Assembly: GCF_000382165.1 (NCBI RefSeq)
Contig: NZ_KB907707.1
Location: 62,001 to 126,000, forward strand
DNA from: Arsukibacterium perlucidum DSM 18276
GTDB taxonomy: Bacteria > Pseudomonadota > Gammaproteobacteria > Enterobacterales > Alteromonadaceae
Reading direction: 5' to 3'
DNA: 64,000 nt
Notes under the pieces: generated by a model
Seen by the model: the letters and a program-made list of their open reading frames with translations, nothing else
What the model was told of the DNA's origin: nothing
Databases searched by the model: none
Shown here: piece after piece, positions 9,181 to 19,900 of the stretch
Layout: the number at the start of each line of letters is the position of its first letter
Numbering within the stretch: the stretch's first letter is position 1
Position numbers and translations under genes: made by a program

Positions 9181-10581
9181 TTAAGCCAGTGACGCCCATA
9201 AATCATATTCATCGGCTTCTTCTACCACGGCATCGATAATATCGCCGGGTTTAACACTGGTTAAGCCGTTTAAGTATACGGCGCCATCAATTTCCGGGGC
9301 ATCGGCAAAGCTTCGGCCAATAGCGCCTTCTTCGTCGACTTCATCAATTAATACTTTTATGGTCTTGCCAATTTTAGCCTGCAGCCGGGCGGCGCTAATC
9401 GCCTGTTGCTTTTGCATAAAGCGGTGGTAGCGGTCTTCCATCACATCATCCGGTACCGGATCAGCCAATTCATTAGCTTTGGCGCCCACTACCGGACTGT
9501 ATTTAAAGCAGCCAACGCGATCCAGCTGGGCTTCATCTAACCAGTCGAGCAGCATCTGGAAATCTTCTTCTGTTTCGCCCGGGAAGCCGACAATAAAGGT
9601 TGAGCGAATCGTCAGCTCAGGACAAATTTGCCGCCATTTTTTAATTCGCTCTAATACCCGCTCAGCCTGGCCCGGGCGCTTCATCAGCTTTAAAATACGC
9701 GGGCTGGCATGCTGAAAAGGAATATCCAAATAAGGCAACACCTTGCCCTCTGCCATTAGTGGAATAATGTCATCCACATGCGGGTAGGGGTAAACATAGT
9801 GCAAGCGCACCCAGATACCCATTTCGCCTAAGGCCTCACACAATGATTGCATTGAGGTTTTTACCGGTGCGCCATTCCAGAAACCAGTGCGGTGTTTAAC
9901 ATCCACGCCATAGGCACTGGTGTCCTGGGAAATAACCAGCAGCTCTTTTACCCCGGCATTTTTTAAACGCTGTGCTTCATCCAGCACTTCACCGACCGGC
10001 CGGCTGACTAAGTCGCCACGCATCGACGGAATGATGCAAAAGGTACAGCGGTGGTTGCAGCCTTCTGAAATTTTTAAATAGGCATAATGCTTAGGGGTTA
10101 ATTTAACACCATGGTCTGGCACCAGCATGGTAAAAGGGTCGTATTTAGGCTTGGGTACAAATTCGTGCACTTGCTTTAACACGTTCTCATAACTGTGCGG
10201 GCCGGTAATACCCAATACATTGGGGTGAACCTGGCGAATTTCATCTTCGCGGGCACCGAGGCAGCCGGTTACAATGACCTTGCCATTTTCGGCTAAGGCT
10301 TCGCCAATGGTATCTAATGATTCCTGCACGGCGCTGTCGATAAAACCGCAGGTGTTAACGATAACCAGTTGGGCATCATCGTAACTGGGTACAATATTGT
10401 AGCCTTCGCTTTTTAACTGGGTCAGGATCCGCTCAGAATCAACCAGATTTTTCGGACAGCCCAGTGACACAAAACCTATGGTATTGCCTTTATCAGCGCC
10501 GGTTTTCGCCTGGCCGGCTATGGCTTTGGCAGAGGTATCCAGGGTGGTGGTTTGGCTTGGGTCAAAGGTCTGTACTGTCAT
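9181..10581 (-). CDS. rimO: Ribosomal protein S12 methylthiotransferase RimO
   Basis: Radical-SAM methylthiotransferase of 466 residues that adds a methylthio group to the conserved Asp of ribosomal protein S12. The N-terminal MTTase domain holds Cys42 ([10 protein letters not shown]), Cys78 (NTCGF) and Cys107 (GCLGA) for the auxiliary cluster. The radical-SAM motif is Cys175/Cys179/Cys182 (CNHRCTFC). A TRAM domain closes the protein (about 400-466). The N-terminus is about 25-30 residues longer than in E. coli RimO; the Thr/Ala-rich lead is probably disordered, or the true start is internal. S12-type wording ([14 protein letters not shown]) separates it from MiaB. It is monocistronic, with a 220-base divergent spacer shared with ahr. 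Confidence 0.95.
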   Translation of the reverse strand: MTVQTFDPSQTTTLDTSAKAIAGQAKTGADKGNTIGFVSLGCPKNLVDSERILTQLKSEGYNIVPSYDDAQLVIVNTCGFIDSAVQESLDTIGEALAENGKVIVTGCLGAREDEIRQVHPNVLGITGPHSYENVLKQVHEFVPKPKYDPFTMLVPDHGVKLTPKHYAYLKISEGCNHRCTFCIIPSMRGDLVSRPVGEVLDEAQRLKNAGVKELLVISQDTSAYGVDVKHRTGFWNGAPVKTSMQSLCEALGEMGIWVRLHYVYPYPHVDDIIPLMAEGKVLPYLDIPFQHASPRILKLMKRPGQAERVLERIKKWRQICPELTIRSTFIVGFPGETEEDFQMLLDWLDEAQLDRVGCFKYSPVVGAKANELADPVPDDVMEDRYHRFMQKQQAISAARLQAKIGKTIKVLIDEVDEEGAIGRSFADAPEIDGAVYLNGLTSVKPGDIIDAVVEEADEYDLWASLA

Positions 10582-10801
10582 AGTGTCTCTGTATTATGGC
10601 TGAGCCTGAAAAAAGTCGGCGGATTATACCTGAAAGTTAGTTAAGAAACAGGTGTGATTGTACAAATTGTAGCCAATATTGGTTTATTTCCGTGCACGGC
10701 AGCAGATCTGGTTAATACTGTATGTTGTATAGCAACCTCACCACATTCAAAGTAACCGCAACAAAATTAACTGGAACAACAACAACCGACACGGAGATAA
10801 C

Positions 10802-11818
10802 ATGTCAGCAAATAATATTATTAAGGCTTATGCCGCTCAGGCCCCAAACAGCAAATTAGCCGCGTATGAGTATGACGGCGGGCCGCTTGGTCGCAACGAA
10901 GTGGAGATTACTGTTGATTACTGCGGTATTTGTCACTCAGACTTGTCGATGTTAAATAACGAGTGGGGCATGTCGAGCTATCCACTGGTGGCAGGGCATG
11001 AAGTCGTTGGCAGAATAAATGCTGTCGGCGACGGGGTTAGCCATTTAACGAAAGGGCAGGTGGTTGGCCTCGGTTGGCATGCCGGTTATTGTCAGGTTTG
11101 CAGCAGTTGCGGCAGTGGCGATCAAAATCTGTGTGCTAAAGCTGAAGGGACTATTGTTGGTCGCCACGGTGGTTTTGCTGACAAGGTTCGGGCCAAGGCC
11201 AGCAGCGTAGTGCCTTTGCCTGAAGGCATGGATGCTAAAACCGCCAGCCCGTTATTTTGCGGCGGTATTACCGTGTTTAACCCGCTGGTGCAGTTTGAGG
11301 TAAAGCCTACCGATAAGGTGGCCGTTATCGGCATTGGTGGCCTGGGCCATATCGCGCTGCAATTTTTACGCGCCTGGGGCTGTCAAGTGACCGCTTTTAC
11401 CTCAAGTGAAGCAAAAGCCAATGAAGCGAAAAATCTCGGTGCTCACTATTGCCTGAATTCACGAAGCAGCAGCGAAATAGAGCAGGCAGCAGGACGCTTT
11501 GATTTTATTATTTCAACCGTTAACGTGAAACTAGACTGGGACCTGTACCTGTCGACATTGAAGCCGAAAGGCCGGCTCCATTTTGTTGGTGCTACGCTGG
11601 AGCCACTGGATTTAAATGTATTCAGCTTAATCATGGCACAGCGGTCGGTCTCAGGTTCGCCGGTTGGTAGCCCGGCAACCATAGCGAAAATGCTGGAGTT
11701 TGCAGTACAGCACGATATTAAGCCGGTAGTAGAAATGTTTAAGTTTGAGCAAATCAACGAAGCCATTGCCCATGTCGCCAGTGGCAAAGCCCGCTATCGG
11801 GTGGTGCTGGAACGATGA
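10802..11818 (+). CDS. ahr: Zinc-dependent NADPH aldehyde reductase / alcohol dehydrogenase, Ahr-like
   Basis: Medium-chain dehydrogenase of 338 residues that reduces aldehydes to alcohols. Catalytic zinc ligands are Cys44 (CGICHSD), His66-Glu67 (AGHEV) and Cys153 (LFCGG). The structural zinc set is Cys97, Cys100, Cys103 and Cys111. The nucleotide-binding turn is IGIGGLGHIA at about 175-184. Wording such as DYCGICHSDLSMLNNEWG and ARYRVVL is close to E. coli Ahr (YjgB), an NADPH-preferring broad-range aldehyde reductase. It is monocistronic: the start is divergent from rimO and a hairpin terminator follows. It probably serves aldehyde detoxification. Confidence 0.88.
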   Translation: MSANNIIKAYAAQAPNSKLAAYEYDGGPLGRNEVEITVDYCGICHSDLSMLNNEWGMSSYPLVAGHEVVGRINAVGDGVSHLTKGQVVGLGWHAGYCQVCSSCGSGDQNLCAKAEGTIVGRHGGFADKVRAKASSVVPLPEGMDAKTASPLFCGGITVFNPLVQFEVKPTDKVAVIGIGGLGHIALQFLRAWGCQVTAFTSSEAKANEAKNLGAHYCLNSRSSSEIEQAAGRFDFIISTVNVKLDWDLYLSTLKPKGRLHFVGATLEPLDLNVFSLIMAQRSVSGSPVGSPATIAKMLEFAVQHDIKPVVEMFKFEQINEAIAHVASGKARYRVVLER

Positions 11819-11854
11819 ATTCCAGCTAAGCCCCCTCAGTAGCCGATAATAATT

Positions 11855-11884
11855 AAACGCCAGGTATTGCCTGGCGTTTTTAAC
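11855..11884 (+). terminator. Intrinsic terminator downstream of ahr
   Basis: AAACGCCAGG pairs with CCTGGCGTTT around a 5-base loop and is followed by more T. It lies between converging genes, so it may also serve the DUF1993 gene. Confidence 0.85.
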
Positions 11885-11891
11885 TGGCAAA

Positions 11892-12404
11892 TTACGATTT
11901 ATAAGGCATGGCGCCCAGATAATCTTTTTTACCAACATCAACCCCATTATGGCGCAAAATGGCGTAGGCGGTGGTGATATGAAAATAGATATTTGGCAGC
12001 ACATGCTGGATTAAAAACTCATCACCGGTTAAATATTTGCCTTCCCAACGAGGCTGACTGACTTTCTGGCTGGCAGCATCGGCAAAATCAGCCGGGTTGA
12101 AGGTCGCAAGGTAGGCCACAGTGTCAGCTACGCGTTGGCTTAACTGCTCCAGAGTAGTTTCGTCATCAGCATGTTTAGGTGCACTGTCAACCTGATTAGT
12201 CAGGCGTGCCGCGCCAAGCTTGGCGCTGTCACAGGCAATTTGTACCTGACGGATCAGATTAAACTGGTCCGGTGCCAGGCGGGCGTTTAACAGCACCGTC
12301 ATATCTATTTTTTTGCTGGCAGCAAAGGCGGCGCCTTTATCCAGAATCTGCTGTAAGTTTTGGAGCATTTTGCTTGCTTGTACAATACTGAGTTGGAATA
12401 TCAT
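11892..12404 (-). CDS. DUF1993 family protein
   Basis: A 170-residue helical protein of the DUF1993 family, distantly related to the DinB/YfiT four-helix bundles. Visible marks are the start SIVQASKMLQNLQQILDKGA, the AARLAPDQF-like segment (NARLAPDQFNLIRQVQIACD), a central TLEQLSQRVADTVAYL helix and the C-terminal NIYFHITTAYAILRHNGVDV typical of the family. The late His-containing helix lies where DinB proteins bind metal, but metal binding is not established. It is cytoplasmic, with no signal or membrane segment, and monocistronic. No function is known for the family. Confidence 0.85.
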   Translation of the reverse strand: MIFQLSIVQASKMLQNLQQILDKGAAFAASKKIDMTVLLNARLAPDQFNLIRQVQIACDSAKLGAARLTNQVDSAPKHADDETTLEQLSQRVADTVAYLATFNPADFADAASQKVSQPRWEGKYLTGDEFLIQHVLPNIYFHITTAYAILRHNGVDVGKKDYLGAMPYKS

Positions 12405-12540
12405 TTGTTTGCCCTCTGGCGTAATTGGTAAAGTGTGTTGCTACTTAGTTTGGGGTGATTAAGCTGACAGACAACAGCCAGCGCGAATTAAATCTGGTTG
12501 CTGCAGGGGCGCGATGTTGATTCACTTATCTTGTAATAAC

Positions 12541-12567
12541 AAAACCGGCTGTCAGCCGTTTTTTTCT
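12541..12567 (+). terminator. Orphan terminator-like hairpin in a divergent spacer
   Basis: AAAACCGGC and GCCGTTTTTTT flank a 5-base loop, with one bulged C, and the T-run points to the plus strand. No plus-strand gene lies directly upstream: the neighbours start divergently at 12404 and 12653. It may end a short untranslated RNA, or attenuate the response-regulator mRNA. Confidence 0.45.
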
Positions 12568-12652
12568 TTGCATTTATAGTCGCTTGCTAATATAACTGTA
12601 TTGACTAGCCGCCGTTGTGCTATGGCTTACTGCAGGGACAAGAGACCACCAG

Positions 12653-14287
12653 ATGGAACAACAAGAATTAACAGCCTCTGATAAGTTAAATGTACTGATT
12701 ATCGATGATCAGGTGTTGGTACAGAATGTTATTAAATCTGCGCTGTTTGAGCTTGGTATAGAGAATGTTAAGTGTGCAGAGAACGCCTATTATGCTTTGC
12801 GCTTATGTGAGCAAACGACTTTTCATGTCGTGATCTGTGCTTTTAATGTTAAAAGCGATAAAGACGGCTTCCATTTACTGGAGGAGCTGAAATTTAAGCG
12901 TTATGTTACTAAATGCACAGTGCTGATTTTTCTCAGTGCTGAGACCAGTGAGCATCTGGTCAATAGTATTGTTGAACTGCAGCCAGACGATTTCTGGGTA
13001 AAACCGTTGAGCAGTAAACATGTCCAGAATCGTCTGCCAGTTACCCTGGAAATAAAACGCACCTTGTTCAATGTGTATCAGGCAATCGACAGCCAGGACT
13101 ACAGCAAAGCCATCTATTTTGCTGAGCGTCATTTACTGAATACCGGCGTTAGTAAGTATCATATGCAGATGAAACGACTGAAAGGCGAGTGCCTGTTACA
13201 TTTGCGTGAGTTTACTGACGCTGCTGTTTACTATAATAATCTGTTGCAGACGCACAAAATATCCTGGGTGTATCTGGGCTATATCAAGGCTTTACTGGAG
13301 CAGGATAAACTGGCTGACATTCAGACCATGCTGCAGCAACTTACCGATAAAACTGACACCCGTTTTGCCACCTACGATATGCTGGCACACTACTACATTG
13401 GTAAGCAGGATTACGAACAAGCATATAGAGAAATCAAAAAAGCCAGTCAGCTGGCGCCTCGCAATATTGAACGCAATAAACGTCTGCTCGATTTAGCCCG
13501 GCTGAATCATGACCATGCCGGTCAGTATCAGGCCAGTATTGCCATGGCAAAATATGCCAAAAATTCCATTCACGACTCACCGTTACTCAGACTGAATGTG
13601 GTGTGTTCGGGTATCGATTACGCTACCACCCTGGATAAAGCTGATGCAGTTAAGGTATTAAATCAGGCTGAGTTAATCCTGAATGAGCTGGAAAAACAGT
13701 TGCCACTCGCTGCCCAGCTTAAAGAACAGTTTTTAGTGGTAAGGGCCCGCCTGCATACGGCACGGGAAGAGCGAACTAAAGCAGAAAATATCTTTGATAA
13801 CCATCTGAGTTTACGGCCAACGTCTTCGGTTGAAGATAACCTGGATAAAGTAAAAGCTTTGCATGAACTCGGCCGGCGGGAAGAGGCTGTATCATTGCTG
13901 GATTCTATTAAACGGCAAATTTCCGGCACTGGTTTAACTAATCAGGTTGTGGGTAAATATATTGAACAGGAAGCCGCTGAGCGCACTGCAGTGCATTTCA
14001 CCCCGCAACAATTAAACCGGATGGCAGTGGAGTTCTTTAAACGCGGTAAATACCAAGCCGCCCTTAATTCACTTGAGCAAGCTTTTTCGCTGACGCCCAA
14101 CAATATGAATGTAGCTCTGAATATTCTTAAAGTACTGGCTGCACTGCTCAACCAGGAACCGTTAGATGATGGCTGTAAAGCCCTGGCAAAAAGTGTTGTA
14201 CAACAATTACAACACGCGGAGCTTGAGCCAGAACAGCAGGAAAAATTTACCGGGTACCAGCAGCAGTTGGCTGCAGTACTTAATTAA
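12653..14287 (+). CDS. Response regulator receiver domain fused to TPR repeats, phospho-acceptor Asp missing
   Basis: A 544-residue cytoplasmic protein. Residues 13-130 form a receiver domain with the acidic pair (LIIDDQ, Asp18-Asp19) and the conserved Lys (FWVKPLS). The phospho-acceptor position reads VVICAFNV, so Ala63 stands where family members have Asp; codon GCT is one base from GAT. From about residue 140 onward there are tetratricopeptide-like helix pairs to the end, with no DNA-binding domain. The ATG at 12653 is chosen over one 12 codons upstream, which lies before the family's start. It acts perhaps as a phosphorylation-independent protein-interaction scaffold. It stands alone, so no cognate kinase is indicated. 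Confidence 0.82.
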   Translation: MEQQELTASDKLNVLIIDDQVLVQNVIKSALFELGIENVKCAENAYYALRLCEQTTFHVVICAFNVKSDKDGFHLLEELKFKRYVTKCTVLIFLSAETSEHLVNSIVELQPDDFWVKPLSSKHVQNRLPVTLEIKRTLFNVYQAIDSQDYSKAIYFAERHLLNTGVSKYHMQMKRLKGECLLHLREFTDAAVYYNNLLQTHKISWVYLGYIKALLEQDKLADIQTMLQQLTDKTDTRFATYDMLAHYYIGKQDYEQAYREIKKASQLAPRNIERNKRLLDLARLNHDHAGQYQASIAMAKYAKNSIHDSPLLRLNVVCSGIDYATTLDKADAVKVLNQAELILNELEKQLPLAAQLKEQFLVVRARLHTAREERTKAENIFDNHLSLRPTSSVEDNLDKVKALHELGRREEAVSLLDSIKRQISGTGLTNQVVGKYIEQEAAERTAVHFTPQQLNRMAVEFFKRGKYQAALNSLEQAFSLTPNNMNVALNILKVLAALLNQEPLDDGCKALAKSVVQQLQHAELEPEQQEKFTGYQQQLAAVLN

Positions 14288-14320
14288 GCAACGTGCTCTG
14301 ACCAAGCTAATAATTAATTG

Positions 14321-15256
14321 TTAACGATATTTACGTTGCGCCCTGCGCTTACGTTCAGCTTCGCGCTCAGCCTTATCTTTTGACTTCGCTGCTTCTTCTG
14401 CCTTGGCGTCGATTTGCTCCTGGCTTACCATATCCGGTGTTTCCAGGGTAACAGGGCCGAGATTACCGGCGCGCAGCTCGGTAATCAGAATAGTACCGGC
14501 TTTTTCTAAATCGACCACCCCGCCTTTACGCATACAGCCCCGACGCACGCCAATCGCATCCAGTAACGCTAAATCACTGTCAGGCTGTTCGGTTAAGTCA
14601 AAGCGTTGCATCAAAGCTTGCGGGTATACCTGCAGTAAATAGTCGGCAGCAAACAGCGCGATATCTGCATATTCAAATACGGTATCTTTAATTGCACCGG
14701 TAACCGCCAGCCGGTAGCCACAGGTAGGTGGGCTTAATTTGGGCCATAAAAAGCCCGGGGTATCGGTCAGAATAACATTATTTTCCAGCTTAATACGCTG
14801 TTGGGCCTTCGTTACACCCGCCTCGTTGCCGGTTTTGGCGATGGTGCGACCTGCCAAAGTATTGATTAAGGTCGACTTGCCGACATTCGGAATACCCATA
14901 ATCATTGCCCGGGCAGGACGAATATCGAGGTTTCGCTCTGGCAGCATGTCATTGCACAACTTTAACAGCGCTTTAATTTGCTCAGGATGCTGCTGGCTGA
15001 TTGGGATGGCCCGCACACCGTTTTGCTGCTCAAAATGCGCCACCCAACCAGCTGTGAGTACTGGATCAGCTAAATCGGCTTTGTTAAGGACTTTAATGCA
15101 GGGCGTGTTACCGCGTAGTTGCGGCACTAACGGGTTTTCGCTGGAAAAAGGAATACGGGCATCGAGCATTTCGATAATAATATCAACCTGAGGCATCACC
15201 TCAGCAATTTCTTTACGGGCTTTATGCATATGGCCCGGAAACCAGTTAATTGACAT
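14321..15256 (-). CDS. rbgA: Ribosome-assembly GTPase RbgA/YlqF
   Basis: Circularly permuted GTPase of 311 residues involved in late assembly of the large ribosomal subunit. Motif order is permuted as expected: G4 NKAD (58-61), G1 GIPNVGKST (121-129), G3 DTPG (165-168). The start MSINWFPGHMHKARKEI is diagnostic. The C-terminal helical RNA-binding domain ends in a highly basic KAEREAERKRRAQRKYR tail. Family knowledge from Bacillus shows binding near the 50S central protuberance; the role in gammaproteobacteria is less studied. It converges on the response-regulator gene with 33 bases between the stops. Confidence 0.92.
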   Translation of the reverse strand: MSINWFPGHMHKARKEIAEVMPQVDIIIEMLDARIPFSSENPLVPQLRGNTPCIKVLNKADLADPVLTAGWVAHFEQQNGVRAIPISQQHPEQIKALLKLCNDMLPERNLDIRPARAMIMGIPNVGKSTLINTLAGRTIAKTGNEAGVTKAQQRIKLENNVILTDTPGFLWPKLSPPTCGYRLAVTGAIKDTVFEYADIALFAADYLLQVYPQALMQRFDLTEQPDSDLALLDAIGVRRGCMRKGGVVDLEKAGTILITELRAGNLGPVTLETPDMVSQEQIDAKAEEAAKSKDKAEREAERKRRAQRKYR

Positions 15257-15309
15257 CAGTTATCCTCAATAGCGCTAAGGGGCGCATCATACTCTATTGT
15301 GATAACCTG

Positions 15310-15588
15310 CTACAGCAAAAATTGATAAAAGCTTACCAGGGTTACCGGGGTAATAATGGCTGAGTACACGGCTGCTGATGGTAAATGAATGATGCCCAGA
15401 GTTTTAAATAACAGGAGCAAGCTGTACAAGCCCAGAAGAGGTGGTAGCACATCCAGCCAGAGGCTGTTTGCAGCTTGTGGCATTATCCAGGCTAACAAGG
15501 TACTGCCGGCACTGGCAAAGATCAGTAACAGCAATAGCAGCACATAATGCGCAGGTGTAAATTCGGGATTTAAGTTTAAATCGTCCAT
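15310..15588 (-). CDS. Small three-TM membrane protein, unknown
   Basis: A 92-residue protein with three hydrophobic segments (about residues 15-36, 45-63 and 70-90) and a short acidic cytoplasmic-like start, MDDLNLNPEF. There is no signal cleavage site, Cys pair or recognisable motif. It lies upstream of rbgA on the same strand, with about 50 bases between, so co-transcription is possible. I do not recognise a family. The clean hydrophobic pattern and the conserved-looking placement make it a likely real gene rather than chance. Confidence 0.65.
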   Translation of the reverse strand: MDDLNLNPEFTPAHYVLLLLLLIFASAGSTLLAWIMPQAANSLWLDVLPPLLGLYSLLLLFKTLGIIHLPSAAVYSAIITPVTLVSFYQFLL

Positions 15589-15741
15589 TGATCTCTGATT
15601 ATGGTTAACTGTTAGGGTTAATGTAGGAAAAAACTATGTTACTTACCCGTAGTTATTTGTGTAAATATGTAACTAAGTCACTAGTTTAGTTCCTTTTTTA
15701 AATAAAGCAACAGCCAGTTAGCCGTTTTTCCGGTTTCACAC

Positions 15742-16941
15742 TTAGCCGGCCGGTGCATCGGTTATAGCTTGTGTCGGCACCGCGCTGCCAGTTGTGGAAG
15801 TAGCTTCAGGCTCTGATTCCGGCTCGGGCTCAGGCGGCTGAAAACGTCTTATTTGAATAATCATGCCGAGATACGGATGGTCCAGGTAATGTAACTCACC
15901 ACTTATCACCCGCCGGCTTTGTTTGACATTAATACTTTGCATGCTGCTGTCAGGCGCAGGGCGTCGCAGATTAAAGTCTGTATTTAAAAATAGGTAGTGG
16001 TCCAGATGCAACTTAAATAAACCATCAAGTTGCCAGATATCGTCTGGCAGATTAGACAGGCTGTCACTGATTTGTGGTAGCTGTTGCTCCTGCCCCGCCA
16101 TTGTTTCAAGCTTACCAGCCGCATTTAGTTGGTCCAGCAACGTATCGATCGCACTGAACAGATCATCCTGTTGTTCGCTCTGAAACAAAGACACTGCTGC
16201 AGCTGCTTCGCTATCTGTAGCATCCTGATTGCGATCCCGTCCCCAGTAGTCGACCAGTGACGAATAATTTGCTCCGGCAAACCAGCGGCTTGGCACTGCC
16301 TGTTTTTCAGTAACGGGTACCTGGCGCCATACGGTGTGCAATAACAGACTCTGATTTGGCTGGCGGTTAATTTTACTGGCCAGCTCGGTTAAGGCAAAGG
16401 CTGAAGGCGGCGCCAGATAGGGCCCGGGATGATGAAGTTCAGACTCGCCAGCCAGCATTGCCGGCAAGCGATCAGGCATAGGCAACTGAGTGTTGAGCAA
16501 GTGCTCTGGAAACAGCGTAGTACGTTGCCAGGCGGCGGGTTCAGGTTCGTTCAGGCAAAGCAATGGGTAATAAGGCGGCTGCCATTGTTGCCAGTTGCGA
16601 AGTGCTGCCGGCAAAAAAAGACTGACGGCGTCATACGGCTGCTCACAACGGGTTAGTGCTGTAAGCAGAGGCAGGATATCGGGTTGATATTTTCCAGTGA
16701 CTAAATCGAAACTATTACTTAGCCGGATAGGTTTAACTTCGTAATCAAACTGTTCTTTTAATTCAGCACTTCGCGCAGGGCTGAAAACGATAAGTTCTAT
16801 TTCAAACCAGCGCTCTTGAGCGCTACTGTTAGCAATTGCTGCACTGCTGGAGGTAAGCAGCAGGGCACTTAATAGTATTTTTGATATTGCCTGCATTGTT
16901 GAACCAACAGGGAATAGAGTATTTACTACAGTTAATTTCAT
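15742..16941 (-). CDS. csiV: CsiV-family periplasmic protein
   Basis: A 399-residue exported protein of the CsiV family, described in Vibrio as a peptidoglycan-binding protein needed for cell-shape integrity. The start is a 4-base ATGA overlap with the mfd stop and has AGGAG 6 bases upstream. This gives a long signal peptide with core ISKILLSALLLTSSSAAIA; an internal Met at residue 16 would give a usual-length signal but has no ribosome-binding site. The body starts RWFEIELIVFSP and ends with GELHYLDHPYLGMIIQIRR, both family hallmarks, then a Pro/Glu/Thr-rich tail. Coupling to mfd is a recurrent arrangement in this group. Confidence 0.85.
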   Translation of the reverse strand: MKLTVVNTLFPVGSTMQAISKILLSALLLTSSSAAIANSSAQERWFEIELIVFSPARSAELKEQFDYEVKPIRLSNSFDLVTGKYQPDILPLLTALTRCEQPYDAVSLFLPAALRNWQQWQPPYYPLLCLNEPEPAAWQRTTLFPEHLLNTQLPMPDRLPAMLAGESELHHPGPYLAPPSAFALTELASKINRQPNQSLLLHTVWRQVPVTEKQAVPSRWFAGANYSSLVDYWGRDRNQDATDSEAAAAVSLFQSEQQDDLFSAIDTLLDQLNAAGKLETMAGQEQQLPQISDSLSNLPDDIWQLDGLFKLHLDHYLFLNTDFNLRRPAPDSSMQSINVKQSRRVISGELHYLDHPYLGMIIQIRRFQPPEPEPESEPEATSTTGSAVPTQAITDAPAG

Positions 16942-19900
16942 GATTTCTCCTGCTGATGCTGGCTGAAATCAGTCAGCATATTGGCAACCAGGGTCAGGCG
17001 GTCCTTAGCGTCGGGGCTGGCGATGTTAAAGCGCAGTTTCTGACCACCTTCCAGTTTGAATATCCGGCTTTGCTGCTGAATAAGACCAATGATGTAAGCC
17101 GGCGCCACCCGGGTTTTATCTGCAAATTCAATTAAACCGCCTTTAGCATTAGCCTCAATCCGCCTGATCCCGAGGTCTTGCGCCTGTTGCTTAAACTCGG
17201 TTAGTTTAACCAGATTTTTAGCTGCATCAGGTAACAAACCAAAACGATCGATTAATTCTACCTGGACATCATCCAGCTCGCTTTCATCTTTGGCACTGGC
17301 TAGCTTTTTGTAAAATGACAGCCGCAAGTTTACGTCAGGGATATAACTATCGGGTAGCAGCGCCGGAATTTTCAAGTCGATTTCGCTTTGCTGGCTCAGC
17401 ATCATATCCAGACTGGGCTGGCGGCCTTCTTTCAATGCCGTTACCGCTTCTTCCAGCATATCCATGTATAAGGTAAAGCCAATGGTTTCAATCTGGCCGC
17501 TCTGCTCATCACCTAATAGTTCACCGGCACCGCGGATTTCTAAATCGTGGGTAGCCAGGGCAAAACCGGCGCCTAAGTCTTCCAGTGATGAAATGGCCTC
17601 CAGCCGCTTTTCGGCGTCTTTACTGAGCCGTTTTGGTGGTGGTGTTAATAAATAGGCATAAGCCTGATGGTGCGAGCGACCAACCCGGCCACGCAACTGA
17701 TGTAACTGGGCCAGGCCAAAATTATCAGCCCGGTTAATAATAATAGTATTAGCGGTTGGTACATCAATGCCGGTTTCAATAATGGTTGAACAGAGTAATA
17801 AGTTAAAACGCTGGTGATAAAAATCAGCCATTATCCGTTCTAAGTCACGCTCACGCAGCTGGCCATGGGCGATAGCAATATTGGCTTCTGGCACCAGAGT
17901 GGCAAGATCAGCGGCCATTTTTTCAATGCTGGCAACGTCATTGTGTAAAAAGTAGACCTGGCCACCACGCAGTATTTCCCGCATCACGGCTTCGCGCAGC
18001 AAACCGGTTTCAAATTCCCTGACAAAGGTTTTTACGGCCAGCCGTTTTGCCGGGGGGGTGGCAATAATCGATAAATCGCGCATGCCCGACATCGACATAT
18101 TCAGGGTGCGCGGGATGGGAGTGGCAGTCAGGGTTAAAATATCAATATTGGCACGTAGCGCTTTGATTTTTTCTTTCTGGCGCACGCCAAAGCGGTGTTC
18201 CTCATCAACGATTAATAAGCCCAAATCGTGCAGCTTAATGTCATCCTGCAATAACTTATGGGTGCCAATCAGAATATCGACTTTGCCATTGGCAACATCT
18301 TCTAAAATGGTTTTTTGCTGTTTCTGGCTGACAAAGCGTGATAAAACTTCAACCCTTACCGGCCAGTTAGCAAAGCGATCTTTAAAGTTCTCAAAGTGTT
18401 GTTGTGCCAGCAAGGTGGTGGGTACCAGAATGGCGACTTGTTTGCCATCGTTCACTGCAATAAAGGCGGCACGCATCGCCACTTCGGTTTTACCAAAGCC
18501 AACATCACCACAGACCAGCCGGTCCATTGGCTGCGGGGTTTGCATATCATTTAGCACTGCAGTTATTGCATCCTGCTGATCGGCGGTTTCTTCAAACGGA
18601 AAACTATCAGCAAAGGCGGCGTACTGTTCCTGGTCAATTTTAAAAGCATAGCCCTGGTGAGCAGCACGCTGGGCATAAACATCCAGTAGCTCGGCCGCGA
18701 CATCACGGATTTTCTCTGCTGCTTTGCGCCGGGCTTTTTCCCAAGTGTCGTTGCCAAGTTTATGTAGTGGAGCATGTTCCTGGTCAGTGCCAGAGTAGCG
18801 GCTAAGCAAGTGTAGTGATGAAACCGGCACATACAGCTTGCTGCTGCCTGCGTATTCAATGGTAACAAATTCGGCACTAATACCCGCAGCGTCTAATACC
18901 TGCAGCCCCTGATAACGACCGACACCATGTTGTAAATGCACCACCGGCTGGCCTTCACTCAGCTCAGCCAGATTGCGGATAATGGTGTCGGAGGAAACCT
19001 GTTGGCTTTTTTTACGGCGCCGGCGCTGGCTGATTTTCTGACCAAATAACTCGTTTTCGCTAATCAGCGCCAGCGGTGGGCTGGTGTTAAGCAGGGCACC
19101 TTGTTCCAAAGCGCCTACCAGCATCACTAAATCGGCAGCACTTTTGGCAAAATCGGCCAGCTCAGTTATTTCTGGCGCCCGAATACCGGCTTTAGTAAAC
19201 AGCTGATGCAGGCTTTCCCGCCGGCCTTCACTTTCAACAAAAAATATCGCCCGGCCATTTTGTTGCTTTAGGGCCAGTAAAAAATCGCTTAGTAAACTAA
19301 GTGGTTGTTTTAACTGATGCTGGATGTTTAGTTCTGGCAGCACTGCGACCGGTGCATTGGCCTGGCCTGGTTTGGCGGGCAGGGTGGCACGGCTTAGCTT
19401 TAACCGGCTGAATTTATTCAGTTCGCTGAATAGCTCATCGGTTTGCAGGTATAACTCCTGCGGTGGCAAAATAGGCCGCATGGTATCAATAGCACGGTCA
19501 TGATAGCGGCGTTTCAGCTCATGCCAGAACTGATTGGCGCTGTGCTCAATGTCGCCATAACTTAAAGCGATACACTCTGGCGGTAAAAAACTGAATAAAC
19601 TGGCGGTTTGCTCGGCAAATAGTGGCAAATAATATTCAATACCGGCCGGGAAAATGCCTTGCGTTACTTGCTGGTATAAAGATTCCTTTTCATTGCGGGC
19701 GGCAAAGCGCTCGCGATAGCGCAGTCGGAAGCGCTCGATTGCCGCTTTATCAGTCGGAAACTCATGCGCGGGCAGTAACTCAATGGCTTCTACCTGGCTT
19801 AAACTGCGCTGATTATCCGGGTCGAAAGTGCGGATACCATCAACTTCATTGTCAAAAAAGTCGATCCGAAATGGTAGGCTGCAGCCCATTGGAAATAAAT

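Noticed and set aside
10673-10682. Palindrome CCAATATTGG in the rimO/ahr spacer
   Set aside because: Ten-base palindromes are common by chance and no clear promoter elements frame it.
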